This document shows positions 24,481 to 36,705 of a stretch of 64,000 bases of DNA, piece by piece (positions within the stretch are counted from its first letter, which is position 1; each line of letters opens with the position of its first letter). Location of the stretch: assembly GCA_028023455.1 (NCBI GenBank), contig JAQFVV010006231.1, forward strand, positions 6,152,036-6,216,035. The letters are read 5' to 3'. Below the pieces are notes generated by a model, which saw only the letters and a program-made list of their open reading frames with translations, ran no database searches and was not told the origin of the DNA. Source of the stretch: Epiperipatus broadwayi (lineage: Eukaryota > Onychophora > Udeonychophora > Euonychophora > Peripatidae). The position numbers were made by a program, and so were the translations under genes.

Positions 24481-24845
24481 ATATATACATCTGTTTTTGC
24501 AGAACATGTAGTGATTTGTAGTGGAGAATTCTACTTTGATAGTGTTTTTGTTTTGCATGTAGAAAATGATTTGAAAAAAAAATTAAGGAGTCATATTTTA
24601 TAAATAGTACAGATAATGTGTTGAATAAACAATGTAATTGTGTTAGTATTCACAATTTATGGAAAGTTGGCTATTCACATGGGAATGTTATTGTTGTATG
24701 AGTTTAATAAGATTTAAATATTAATGTTGCATTGCTACTTAAGATGGCAGAAGAAGTCATAAGCTGGCTATAGCAAAAGAATTATTTTTTATTTTATATA
24801 GGCATTTTTAATTTTGTAGGGTTATTCTAATGTATTTGGTTTATT
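24481..24845 (+). pseudogene. PLE 3: C-terminal part and 3' terminal repeat
   Basis: After the insertion the PLE protein resumes with AEHVVICSGEFYFDSV, LHVENDLKKKL and, after a frameshift, SYFINSTDNVLNKQ. This is the usual PLE order behind the GIY-YIG core. The terminal sequence 24728-24845 follows and is the partner of the inverted copy at 22358-22480. The copy is dead. Confidence 0.78.
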
Positions 24846-25650
24846 ATATTTATACCATTTGATATTATATGTATATATAATTTTACTCTTAATCTATATA
24901 TAAATATACAGTTATGGCGTATATACACCTCAAATCTACATTAAATTCTCTGCTGAAGCAGCCTAAGATATCTGGCTGATCAATAGGGCACTAAAACCAT
25001 GGAGTAATATTTTATCATCATTATTGATGTCATCATATTTTATTTCTTGATTTATATCAATTTATTCATTCATTCTTTTTAATGTTAGAATTAATCCTAA
25101 ATTAATGAATTTTCATACTTATATTTTAAAATTATTGTGGGAACCATTTTTAAAAGTAAATGCATTCTTCACCTTTATTTAGATTTTTATTTGTAAAATT
25201 TTATAAATATTGAATTTTGTTTAATATAGTTATTTATTTTTAATAGTTTGTACTTTTTTTTAAAAAAACAACAACCTTATTACAAAAGTATTTAAAATCT
25301 TGTATTAGTAATTATGCCTGATAGATTGTAGATTTGTAGCCAACAAGTACGTATTAGCAGAAAATTTACAAGTATATCTTTTTGATTTGTTAAACATCAA
25401 AGCTCAAAATAATTTTAGTTTTTCATGTCTATTATGATTGATTGATATAATGATAGAAAAGAAAAGAGGAAAAGATAGTAGATGATCATTAAATAAATAA
25501 AAAAGGAAGGAAAAAGATAATAGATGGATTACAAAATATAAAGTTGGGAAAAATTTTATATTCTTGTTACAATTAATTTTAATAATAAAATATAGATGGT
25601 AGTTATCAGAGAACTTTAAAATTGCTGATGATAAAAAAGGACAGATCATT
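24846..25650. other. No gene
   Basis: AT-rich intronic DNA with no recognised gene or clear repeat structure. Poly-A and poly-T tracts at 25253-25272 face each other. Confidence 0.4.
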
Positions 25651-28000
25651 TAGAAAGATATTTTTGAAAGAATTGTAAAAAACATATATGATTTTGACTA
25701 AAATTTATAGGGAGTGAAACAGTGGAATAAATGGATTTATGTATGTTTAGATAGAAAAATAAATGAATTTAGAAATAATAAGTATTAAATATTATTTCTA
25801 GATATCATAAATAGTAGTGTAAATAATTTATGAAGACAAAAATATAAATGTCATATTATTGGATGTAAAGCACATGTGAGAAAGCTGGAATTAAAATTGA
25901 AAATTTGTATTAAATGATAGAAATTTTATATGAAGAAAGCAGGATTTAAAGTACACTATTGATTGTGCATTAATAGATTAAAAAAAAACTATCAAAGACA
26001 AAAAGAATATTTAAATGTTTGCTAAAGAATAAAAGACTGTGTGATAATAATCTCATGTTAATAGAATCAGAGCTCTTTGAAATATTAGATATGGAATATT
26101 AGATGTGGAACTTTATAGAAGGGTTGATAGAAATGGTTAGAAAATAAAGATGAGTTTAAATTAAACAGGTTTAATATCTTGGAAAAAATTACAGAAGTTA
26201 ACTAAGTTAAAACTTTTGAAGATTGGAATGTTATGATGGTTAAAGTTTCAAATGAATAGGTTGCATAGAATTAATAGGGTTAATATTTAAAAAACTTTAA
26301 AATACTATAGAAAATATAAGAAATAAAGAAATTAGAAATTACAAAAAAAAGCTATTAAGAAACAAATGGAAAATGAGAAAATAATTTGATTCAATAGTTA
26401 GTTGTTGTTTTTTTTAAAAAAAAAAATGCTAATATAGAATTAAAACAGAAATGGAATGAATTTAATAAAAAAATTAATTGAGGAAATTACAAAACAGAAA
26501 GAGAGAGTCGTAAAAAGTTTTTTTTTTTTTTAATATATTAGGAGTTGAAATAAAAACTTATATTGTTAAATATAAAAATTATAAGCACAAAGTTAAAATA
26601 GTCAATAAAAGAATCAAAATTACCCTAAATTCTCAACTCAACCAGACAAGTCCAAAAAAATAAATCCTAAAACAAAACCAGTGGTTTTACTGCTACAAGA
26701 AGACTTCTCAACTGAAAGAACTCAAGAAGTCTGTCTATATCAGTGAAACTATTGGTTAATGTTTTAAAGTTTATTTTTTTTGGCTAGTCTGGCTGAGTTG
26801 TGAATTTGGGGTAATTTTGATTGTTAAATAATAAGGATAAAAAAATTTAAAAAAAAAAAATACTCAAAATATCTGTAATAAAAACCTATATAATTGGCAA
26901 TCTGTGAGGGCAATTGTCAGAAAAAAACATGAATAGCAATGCTTTGAAAATTGAATAGAGAAATAGGTATACTCAAAAAAGAAAAAAAAAGAAAAATCAG
27001 GAAAATTAGATGCTATGGCGACTAAAATGCTAATAGAAATGAGAAAATATGCATGGGTTGGGTTAAGGGAAAGCTTTAATAAAATTATAAATAATAATGT
27101 TTCAAATGAATGGAAAGGTGTGACGATTAGATCATTATAATATACTGTATATATAAAAAAGGAAAATCATTTTAAATTATTAACAAACATCTATATCAAT
27201 AGTAATAATTTTCATAGTTAATAAAATATTTACATATATATTAATGGGTAGTATTTGATGGATAAAAGAGGATAAAATCATATGAAAGATATCATTCAAG
27301 AAATAGATTAGGGGATATTTTTTTATTGTTAGTAAGCTTATTAACATATAGCATTTTTAGATATATAAAAAAGCTTATAATAGAGCAGATGCGAATAAAT
27401 TGTGGAGAAGACTTGAAAATAGGGGAATAGATTTGGGTTTTTATTATGAATAATTAAGAATTATTCATTATAAGAATATTTTTTATAAGCACCAATTGAG
27501 TATATACTGTTAGATTGTAAAATTGAATACTAATACAGGTGACTATTGATTCCTTTGTTATTTATTTTGTTTTAAAAGAATTGGAGAATAAAAGATTTGG
27601 AATAGGATATGAATTTTCATTGTATGAACTGGGAGAATACGTAATGTAGAGCTCTTTTTTCTTCTTAATAATTGTCTTTTTTTTTATATATAATTAACAC
27701 AAAAGATATAGAGTTATTACTAGAAAAGTATTCAGAGATATGAAGAAATATAAAAATTAAATTTAGTTAGGAAAAACTAGTAATTAATGGACAAGGTGAA
27801 AACTTAAGGGTGGAAAATAAGAGCTTTTTTTTTTGCCTAGAAAAAGATAAAAAGAATAAATATTTTATGTTATTAAATATAACCAGGAATTATATGAGCT
27901 TGGTAATTAGAATTGCGTCATATATATATATATATTGTAACTTAAATTTCGATCGGAAAGATATTAAGATAAAATATTACCATTATAAATATTTTTACCT
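25650..28000 (+). pseudogene. LINE ruin with RT traces
   Basis: A purine-rich plus strand carries remnants of a non-LTR reverse transcriptase. The clearest block is LDIYKAYNRADANKLWRRLENRGID at about 27358-27435 (quoted with one substitution allowed; the sequence itself shows FLDI, YKKAYNRADANKLW and RRLENRGID in adjacent phase). This corresponds to the conserved D-x-x-K-A-Y-D block. Further traces around 27540-27600 resemble the following PLLF region. The endonuclease part is not readable. The element is interrupted by a MITE at 26610-26823. The clade is uncertain. Confidence 0.6.
26610..26823. mobile_element. MITE with about 75-80-bp inverted arms
   Basis: The left arm starts AATCAAAATTACCCTAAATT. 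The right arm ends AATTTGGGGTAATTTTGATT. The arms match over about 75-80 bp, including a CAACTCA(A/G)CCAGAC block, around a loop with its own AGACTTCT/AGAAGTCT hairpin. There is no coding capacity. It is inserted in the LINE ruin. Confidence 0.85.
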
Positions 28001-28652
28001 GAGTCCAAAGGCATTGTAGCCAAAAATATATGAAAACATCAAAATGCTTATCTCAAACATATTGCCATTGTATGATCATTGATCCATTGTAACATAATAA
28101 AGATGATCAAACGATCCAAATGTATTAAATAATTAAGAAAGGTTCATAATATATTATTTATTTAGCTTAATAAACGAAAAAGAATTGTAATAAAAATTTT
28201 ATATCAAAGAGAAAAGAATTAAACATTGTAACTTGCTGAGCATAAGCTATTAAACAAAAGATCAGACTGAGTTATCAATCATATTAAGGGTCATTGGATT
28301 AAATGAAACATACTCCTGGATAGTAGCTATATAGCCATAATGTCATAAATATTAAAATGATGAGTAGGAATAAATTAAACATATTTCTATAATTAGATTT
28401 CTCAAGATATCACAATATCAATAATTATAAACAAATTATTAAGAATGAACTACTATAACTCAGGTATATGGAAATCAAATGAGTAACTCAATAAAATATC
28501 TCTCAATATATTCAACTATAGATTTTATCCACTTTCATTTCTTGGTTTGATGTTAAGTGCACATTCAAACAAATACCAAGTGAATATGGTCTAGCAGGGT
28601 GCCACTAGATTATCTGAATCTAGACACAGTTATATCTAATAACCTTTTGACA
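28001..28652. other. No gene
   Basis: AT-rich sequence with no recognisable element or gene. Confidence 0.35.
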
Positions 28653-31377
28653 TGTACCGGGTTTGAATCCCTTTGGTACCTTATTTCTTACAAAATGTAT
28701 GATTTTGATTCCAGACCCATAGCACTGTCTGCACTAATATTTAAGTAAACACCTAGGTAACATAAAAACATCTTTAAACTAAAGTGGAATTCATGACAGA
28801 AATCATTTCTTAGATCTTAACATGACAAATGTGTTTCAGTATTTTTTTATAAGTTTTACTAGCTCAGATTACTATTAATTTAGGATGGCAATTCACTCAT
28901 CCTTGCATGAAATAGATGATGGGATGGTGGTTATGATAATTATTCAGAAATCACTAATACTATGAAATCAATATTTATTTATGGCCTTTAAACATTTAAA
29001 CAGCTCATTAATTAAAACGTGATGATGATGATGATAATGACAATGATAATGGTTTCAACCACAGCTTTAGGACTAAGCCTAATCATAAAACCTAATTGTT
29101 ATAAAGAAATTCATAATTATTGCTTAATTTTAGTATATCTAATTGGAACTTAAATAGCTAATATTCACCTTGATGATGAATGATCACACTTAATAAAGAC
29201 TACTCTTAATAAAATAGATACGCCTTATTTAATAAAACAAATTAACATTTATTAATGCATTACTAATATCTACATGAAAACTTATAGATAAACATGAAAA
29301 TTTATATGAATAATAATAATTGATTATATTGCAATCTTCAGATTACTTTCACGTTCTTCCCCCTTTCCCGTCAAATGTATATGGTATTAAACTGGGTAAC
29401 CGATTTGTTAAAATGTTCCATCCACAAGAAAAGTATTTCATAAAAAAGAAATATTCACTCATTAGCACACATACCTTATAATCTAACATGTAAGCAGAAT
29501 GAATAAAAATAAATGTTAGTAAAATTGGAAAGACCAAGTTTTAGAAACAAGTTTTAAATTATTTTCTCCCCCTCTCTTCTACCTCTGAAATGCTATACTT
29601 CAACTTGAAACAAAATCTAATATTTTTAATACCGCCTATTTTTTTCTTTACATTCACACACAATTACATATATGCAACAAGTATTGTATTATTATGTATG
29701 TGTGTGTTTTTATCCTCCTAAAAACCAAAATATTATTTAAAACCAAAATAATAATACAAAAAATTATTTTACACATTAATGTTTCATAACTTTAAATTAA
29801 TAAACAAATAATTTTGATACATTCAAAATCATTTATGAAGCTCAAGGTTATTATTAGTAAGAAATTATTGGTTTTAATCGATCTGAATTGTCTTTAAAAG
29901 TTCTTTAAATAAAATATACCACTTTATTGCTAAAAGTTTATTAAGACTCTGATATCATAAAGAAAATAGATATAAAAAGTCATATTACCAATCCTTTGTT
30001 TTGTGGCGAACTTCCAAGGGCTCAAACTTATCTTGTACAATGTCTATATTTCTGCAGCTACCATTTCCGTTTTACTTTGGAACAACCTCTTTATTGAGGT
30101 GTATAATTGTTTGATGATGATGATCCTATTGAGGTTATTTGCTTTAGTGGACAATTTGGAAATCATTATATTAATCTTTCTTCTCTTCCTGTCAAGCATG
30201 ATTCTTTTAGTGGATGAAGTACAGTAGTTGTTTTCATGTTTATAAATTTTCTAGGTTTAAACTCAGTTACTGGAACAATTAATTGGACTTGATGATTTAA
30301 TATTTATCAGTAGATTACTCTTTTCTTCTGATTTTAAATGCAGGTGAATGTTTTCTTTTTTCTGTTTAAAAACATCTTATTTCTCTCGATCAGTTGAAAG
30401 GTGTAGAATATTATTTTTCAGACAAGACATCTTTTCTTTCCTATATGATGTGTTAGTTGATGATGAGTCTGGTAGACAGACAGAACATATATTAATTTTT
30501 CTTACCCTGCCATCCTTATATTTTCAACATTCAAAACTTGATATAAAAAAATGATTTAAAAAAAGGTTATCTAGCAGAATTGAAAATGTTTGTCTGCTTT
30601 AGTTTCAATAATTTTTAAAAAAGGTCTCTATCACCATAATAATACTAATAATAATCCCTCAACTGATTTTCCAGACTGCTTTTATATCCAATTTTTGAGT
30701 CAACTCACCCAATTAGAATGATAGTGTGACTTGCTATTTTTGACCAATTCGTTTTTAGTTGGAAAGTGCAATCTTTTTTTAGGAACATAAAAAAAATCAC
30801 ACACCTGGTTTTCAGACAAACTTTTGTCTTGAAGAAAAAAAATAGTCTTAATCCCTTTTCCTCACATATATCTGTAATATCTAAAATTGGAGCTTCTTTC
30901 TTTTGATCTTAAGATGAGACAATTTCAAAATTAGAGTTCCCACCAAGCTTAAACTCCAAAATGACAAACAATCATTTACAAAAACAAAATTGCTACAAAA
31001 ATATATATCTCATTCAACAGATTTTCTCCCTTAACACAAAATTGTAAAAAAAATAATTTGACAGATTTAACCCTTCTTTCTTTCAATATATAATAAATGT
31101 AAATTTCTGTATGTAATATACACACATACTTTTATCATTTCAAATCATTCATGAACTGACATTAAATAATCTAATTGCTAGCTTAGTAATTATAACCCTA
31201 ATATTTAAAATTAAATCCTTAGCTTTTAAATCCAAATTACAATTATAGAAAAGCAAAATAGAAGTATAGAATAAGATATTAAAATTGATCAAGCATAGGT
31301 TAGTTTTAAAGAAAGTTTAATATCTGAAATTTAAAAGTGGCTAACTAAATAGCTTTTATAACACACACTGCCTATAC
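28653..31377 (+). repeat. Possible TGTACC-headed repeat copy and AT-rich DNA
   Basis: At about 28653 the sequence reads TGTACCGGGTTTGAATCCC, matching the head TGTACTGGGTTCGAAT at 22618. Internal similarity is hard to follow, so only the head is supported. (GAT)n-like runs occur at 29018-29050. Nothing else in this stretch is recognised, and short open frames at 30003-30227 and 30348-30554 have no family I know. Confidence 0.35.
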
Positions 31378-34200
31378 TGTACCGGTCAAAATAGTATGCT
31401 CACTTAACAAGATTCAAATCCTAAGCAAAAGTACCTCGATCCGATCATGCTCGAGATACACAGGTCTGGAGCAGTCCTGAATTCTAACCTAATTGCCTAT
31501 TCTTCGAATCTCTGACCCAATGAACAACAATTTCTGATGACACCGTAAAATTATTTTAAATCCGTGCCCAGAAGCAAAGCGGTAGAGCATAAGATCAGAC
31601 TGATGATGATGATCGAGGTCGGAGTTATTATAGTTATTTATTAATGCTAAGCTCTTAGCTAAAGAAAATAGTTCTAAATATTAACTAGAAAATAATAATT
31701 CAAAAACAAAACAGGATTTACATGAAATAGATATATTTATTAAATATTAAACAAACGCATATATATATTACAAAAGATTTAGGAAACATGTATATTTTAC
31801 CAAGTAGTTTCATGCTTGGGACAATACTATTTATTTACAAGACTTGGGAATTTGTTGTATAAAATCCCCTCTATCACTCATTTAATAAATATAATTTTAC
31901 AGATACAATTTTATAATGTTTTATAACTTATGCGGAGTTAATAAGCTAATTAAAGAAAACTTTTCCTATGGAGCGTTGTGGATGCCGAAAATAAATATAA
32001 AAGATCGTGACAGTTTTAATAGTAAATGATTTATTTGATGACGGGCAAAATATATGATTTCAATCATGTATTTCTTTGGAGAACCATTATTTATACTTTT
32101 ATTCGCATTGTTTGGAAAAGACGTCTTTTAGAAATAAGAAACAAACAATGCGCTTTATTTACGAGAGTAAGTTATGCAATCATTAATATAAATTAGATTT
32201 ACATCTATAGGAATCGATAACAGTTTTTAAAAGAAAGCATCTTAACTCAATGAACTAAATGTATTTTTATGAAATGAATCATTATCTTTAACATATCATT
32301 GCGACTTACTAAAGGTTTAGATGGACGGATGATCAAATTCAAGAGCAAATTAATGGTACTAGCATACAATAACAGAATAAGGCCTCATGGTGATTGGATA
32401 TTTTATCATTTAAAAGAATATTTGAGATGAACTTAGATTTGATATGTCCGCGCATTCTGGCAGAGCAATATCGAAGGAGAGGCTGAGTTTGAGACCTCAG
32501 ATCATTATGTACTGCCATCTGCAGCATATAATCCTCATAAACCTTACATTCCACAGAGAGTAGTGTCTCTGAACAAACGATGTTGAAAAGTAGGATGGGA
32601 GCTTCATACTTCCGACGCCCCAATGACAAAGCAATCAAGAAATGGAAAGATAAAATATCAGAATAAAAGAAAATGTATGCCAGCAATGTTTATATAATTT
32701 TATATTATTACTTAAAGTTTGGAAAGAGTCTAACCTCTTGCGCAATAATCTGTTTTCAATTCTGAGTCATTTAACAAATCATAATGAATAATAACTTTTA
32801 TTTATATTATGAAGCTAATAAAATTTATATTTGAATTTGATTCCCATATACGTATTAACTAAAAAATTAGCCCTTCAGGCAATGGTAAGAAAAGGTAGAA
32901 TTTTATATTAGGTGTCGCAATCTTTTATAAGGGCAACTAAACAACAAAGTAAAATAAGTCTCCACAATAAAATACTTTTAGATATACAACCAACCTAGCA
33001 AACAATTTCTATTTTAAATAAACAAATGAATATATTTTTTACTAATGAATTTAATTAAAGTTGCGAGGTTGACTGATACTGATATATTATAGAAAATAAT
33101 ATATATTAAACAAAATAAATTGTATATATTTAATTGAGCCGCATATAGTTATATAAACATAAATTGAGCGTGAAAGCAAACGTATATTTAGAATTACATA
33201 ATTATTAATAAAGGATTATAGAGAGAGAGTTTACGAGCAAAACTAGCAAAACATCATAAACAGATCTATGAATTAGCCACAAATTATAAATCAACCCGTG
33301 AATGTTCATATTAAGGCAGCTCTAAATTACATGATTTTACCTAAGATATCAGCATAGTGGCAGGCAGGTTGGCAAATCTACGTCATCTCTTATGGTGGGT
33401 CAGATGGAATTTTGACGGCTGGTAGACAGTCCTTCGAGAGGAGAAGAAAAAGGTAAAAAGAGTCCCCTACTCACTCTTCATCATGCAGAACTTGTGTTGG
33501 CTTCTTAAAAGTAATTAAACTCAACTGACTAAACACTCCTCTGAACTCAACTAAAACTGAAAGTAACTCAAAGTAAACTAACTTCCTTTGTTCTGTGGTT
33601 CCTTTTATAACATTTTAATACCACCCAGAATGCAATTTCATATACCAACCTTATCTCTATAATTCCTTTTCAGACAACATTTAATTAAAAACATGTTTTT
33701 ATACAGATAAGGCTCCAAATACCATTTTTAGCTATTTTAAATCCTTCGACAACAACTGATAAACAATTTGTTTTCGATCTTAATTGCAATTGACAATTTT
33801 AATTAAAGGCAACAAGCTGAATTCAAATCATTTGAAAACAACTGATAAACGATTTGTTTTTCGATTTTAATTAAGATTTATAAATTTTAATTATAGACAA
33901 CTATCTGACTAGTGATAAAGATAATTTCAGTATTTCAAGCCTTCCCCATTTTTCTTTGTTGTTACATTAAATACACACAGATATAAAAATAATTACAAAT
34001 ATATAAGCAAAGGTATTTTCCAGCAATAAACATAGCAATAAAATTATTGCTTTAGTCATAATATATATACGCATCACTCAAAATACTGTTTCATTTTTAC
34101 TAAACAAAAATTAATTTTACTAATCTTTAGAATGATTCGGCATACAGTGTGTGAGTGAATAGCATATATTTATAGCAAGGTCTGAATTGCGGACCCCTAG
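31378..34200 (+). repeat. TGTACC-headed repeat family, copy at 31.4 kb
   Basis: This copy starts TGTACCGG and shares GATACACAGGTCTGGA (31455-31470) and neighbouring phrases with the copy starting at 4767. It carries ATTTATTAAATATTAAAC around 31733 and a GC-richer stretch with CpG at 32.3-32.7 kb. The open frame there on the minus strand has no family I know. Near the end a unit of about 85 bp is repeated in tandem (about 33739-33816 and 33825-33903, sharing GACAACTGATAAAC.ATTTGTTTT-type phrases). The right end is not defined; no GGTACA end was found. Confidence 0.5.
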
Positions 34201-34549
34201 GAGGTTAGTCTAGATGGTGAAACATGAAGCATCGATGATGATTAGACATTGATTGCTTCAATACATATGCATTATAACTTTGCTTTTTAACAGAAAAATT
34301 AAATATTGAATAGTTTAAATGTGCGTATTACCTTTCTATCAACACACAAACAAATAAAGAATATAATTGTTGACCCACTCTCTTTCTGTCTAAAGCTTTT
34401 AGAACTTGATCTTGTAGGGTTTAAACTTGGATGCCCTACAGCTTCCTTTTTATATAAAAATGTGATGATGATTTTTGTTTTACATTTTCTTACATGCACA
34501 TTACTATAAATTTAGCTAATGACTAAATTGTAATGGCACAATATATATT
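34201..34549. other. No gene
   Basis: Two overlapping short open frames on opposite strands (34299-34509) have no recognisable family. The stretch has no other structure. Confidence 0.35.
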
Positions 34550-35620
34550 TAATATTTGGAAATGAAATACTTCAAATTATCAGGGAAATCCAGAAATTTT
34601 TAATTAAAATTCAAAAAGAAATAGATATGTAAGTATTGATCAAAGAAATTATATATTGTAAAGAAAATTATTAAAGAGAAAATATTTTTCCAATGAAAGA
34701 AATGGATTATTAAAGAAAATGTTTTATTTCTTCATGAGAAAAAGTAAACAAGGCAGTAATAAGTTAGAAATGTTTTACAATACACTAAGTTAAAAGAGAA
34801 TTTATTTCTATGTATTTATAGAAGTGGAATAAATGCATAGAAAATCTATTAAAGAAATAATAATGTTGGAAAATAAAAATAAATGTTATAAGAATAAAAA
34901 TTATATTAAATAAGATAGGATGTGTATTCACATTAGAGGAAGCTTATTATTTGGTTCAAAAGCTCTAGATATTAAGAAAATGAAATAAAAATAGGTTAAC
35001 AATTTGGATTATAGATGTTGTTGCATGGAAGTAAATATGGAAAGTGTTAAATATTTATTTTGGTATGTACTATATTAAATAAGGATCAGAAAAATTGTAT
35101 GAAATTTAAGAGAAACATAAGAAAGAAGGCAGCAAAAGAGAAATAGTATTTTTGATTTTTGTTTAAGTCTTTATAACAAGAATGGCAATGTGTGGGAAAA
35201 GTATTAGGTTTAAATAAACAATTTTTATTAAATTTTGATAAACGAAGAAACAAATATGTTAGAGCTAAAGAAATGATTTGATAATTGCAAATTAGAAAAG
35301 AATTAATAGTGGAAAAATATATTGATTTACTATAATTGATAATAGTTTCAGAAAGAGAGAGAATGCTTCTATGCACAAAAACTTCTGATTTCATTTAAGA
35401 AAAGCTATTTTACATAAAAAGGTAACAAACAAGATCAATATTAAAGTGAAGATATTTATGATTACAGTAATTGAAGTAAACTATTAACTTACAAAAAACT
35501 GCAAAGTTTAAAGACAAAAGAACATGTTAAGAAATGGAGAAATAATTTAAATTTGATAAGGTGAAAACAGAACAGAAAATAGTTAGATTTAAAATTAAAA
35601 TGCAGTAATTTTAATAAAAA
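34550..35620 (+). pseudogene. Probable LINE fragment (RT C-terminal part)
   Basis: The purine-rich plus strand carries the trace MEVNMESVKYLFWYVL (about 35027-35075), resembling the E-x-x-x-x-F-K-Y-L-G block downstream of LINE RT domains, followed by broken Lys/Arg-rich frames. No endonuclease or catalytic motif is readable. A GATA-type tandem repeat at 35642-35680 follows directly and could be its 3' tail. Low certainty. Confidence 0.4.
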
Positions 35621-35641
35621 TAGAGAACAAATGAAATTGTG

Positions 35642-35682
35642 GGTAGATAGATAGATAAATGAATGGATAGATAGATTGACTG
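35642..35682 (+). repeat. GATA-type microsatellite
   Basis: Imperfect repeats of GATA/GATT (GTAGATAGATAGATAAATGA...) directly follow the probable LINE fragment. Confidence 0.8.
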
Positions 35683-35759
35683 ATTGTTTTGGAATATTGA
35701 TGTAATCAGTAAACTTATATTCACAGTCATATATTGGTGTACTATTTCATTTGAATCTC

Positions 35760-35870
35760 AAATGCTATTTATAGTTTGGTAAATAGAGGGATTTGAACTT
35801 AGGATTTTTAGAATACGTTCTTTCATTTCATCACAAACACATGACCACAAGCATATGAAAAAGATAAAAG
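35760..35870 (-). repeat. tRNA-like SINE fragment
   Basis: On the minus strand a B-box-like AAGTTCAAATCCCTC lies at about 35785-35800, preceded by an A/T-rich tRNA-like body. A similar B-box-like block occurs at about 36645. Together with 36165 and 47283, these suggest tRNA-derived SINEs. They are too decayed for family assignment. Confidence 0.45.
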
Positions 35871-36164
35871 ATCCCCTATATACATATTTCATGCAGAACC
35901 AGCACTCATCATTTGGGTCAGATCATACAATCAGTGCTTGGCTTATATTAAGATAGAAATTCCTCAAACTTTAATGGACAGATTTTAATCTATGATTTGA
36001 TATCAGACCCACACAGTTTAGTCATCATTTTATATATGTAGTGTTGATGTGATCAAAATCTCAAACACAGATACATGCTAGTATGCCATTTTATGTGTAA
36101 CAGTAAAAATGATTCAAAAGTGTTAATATGATGACCATGCTCATGTTGGTCAGTCAGTTTATGA

Positions 36165-36300
36165 TGTTTTGAAATGATGTAGATTAGTGCAATAGTAGAG
36201 TGTCAGATTTTGGAATATAAGATCTTTGGCTCAAGTGCTGGCTCTTCTGGTGCCTAAATTGCTAATGAATTCCCAAGCAATACCATTTAATTAATTACAT
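36165..36300 (+). repeat. tRNA-derived SINE
   Basis: An A-box-like TAGTGCAATAGTAGAGTG lies at about 36184-36201. A tRNA-like arm and a tail reading CTTCTGGTGCC, then AATGAATTCCCAAGCAA, follow. The same order with 70-75% identity by eye occurs at 47283-47420, supporting one SINE family. Confidence 0.6.
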
Positions 36301-36629
36301 ATATATAATGTATAATAAAAATTTTTTTTTTTAAAAAAAAGGAGTGTGAAATAATAATTTTTTAAAAAAGAATAAAATAGGGGGGGGGGAATAAACAGAA
36401 GTTTTTGAAAAATAGCATGAAAAGATATGAAATGAATGATTTAACGATTGTAAAAAAATGAGTAGCAATATTTTTTTATATGTATATAAAAGAACAGCAG
36501 AAGATATCTATTATGAGTGACGCACACTGCATCTCAGTGAATCATTTGTCTGGAATAGAAGAAAATAAGATTTGAGTATTGATTTATTATAAGTGATTTA
36601 AATCAATCACGTTTTAACCAAATGGTTTA

Positions 36630-36705
36630 TTAAATGTTAGTAGAGGGATTTGAACTCAGTATTTTTCAATCTATTCATCCTCTACTCCATCTCAATCTGA
36701 AATAA
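36630..36705 (-). repeat. tRNA-like SINE fragment
   Basis: On the minus strand the order is GAGATGGAGTAGAGGATGA (A-box-like) followed about 30 bases later by GAGTTCAAATCCCTC (B-box-like), the spacing of a tRNA-derived promoter. Confidence 0.5.

Noticed and set aside
24745-24790. A second hammerhead-like motif in the third PLE (CATAAGCTGGCTATAGCAAAAGAA)
   Set aside because: The CTGATGA box is not present and stem II cannot close before GAAA; only the GCTATAGC palindrome is real.
28640-28690. tRNA gene suggested by GGGTTTGAATCCC
   Set aside because: A B-box-like match only; no A box at proper distance and no cloverleaf can be drawn.
29018-29050. CRISPR-like or regulatory repeat at the GATGATGATG run
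   Set aside because: Simple trinucleotide microsatellite without spacers.
32339-32686. 115-codon minus-strand ORF in the repeat copy at 31.4 kb
   Set aside because: The corresponding parts of the other copies of the repeat do not keep an equivalent frame, and the translation has no recognisable domain.
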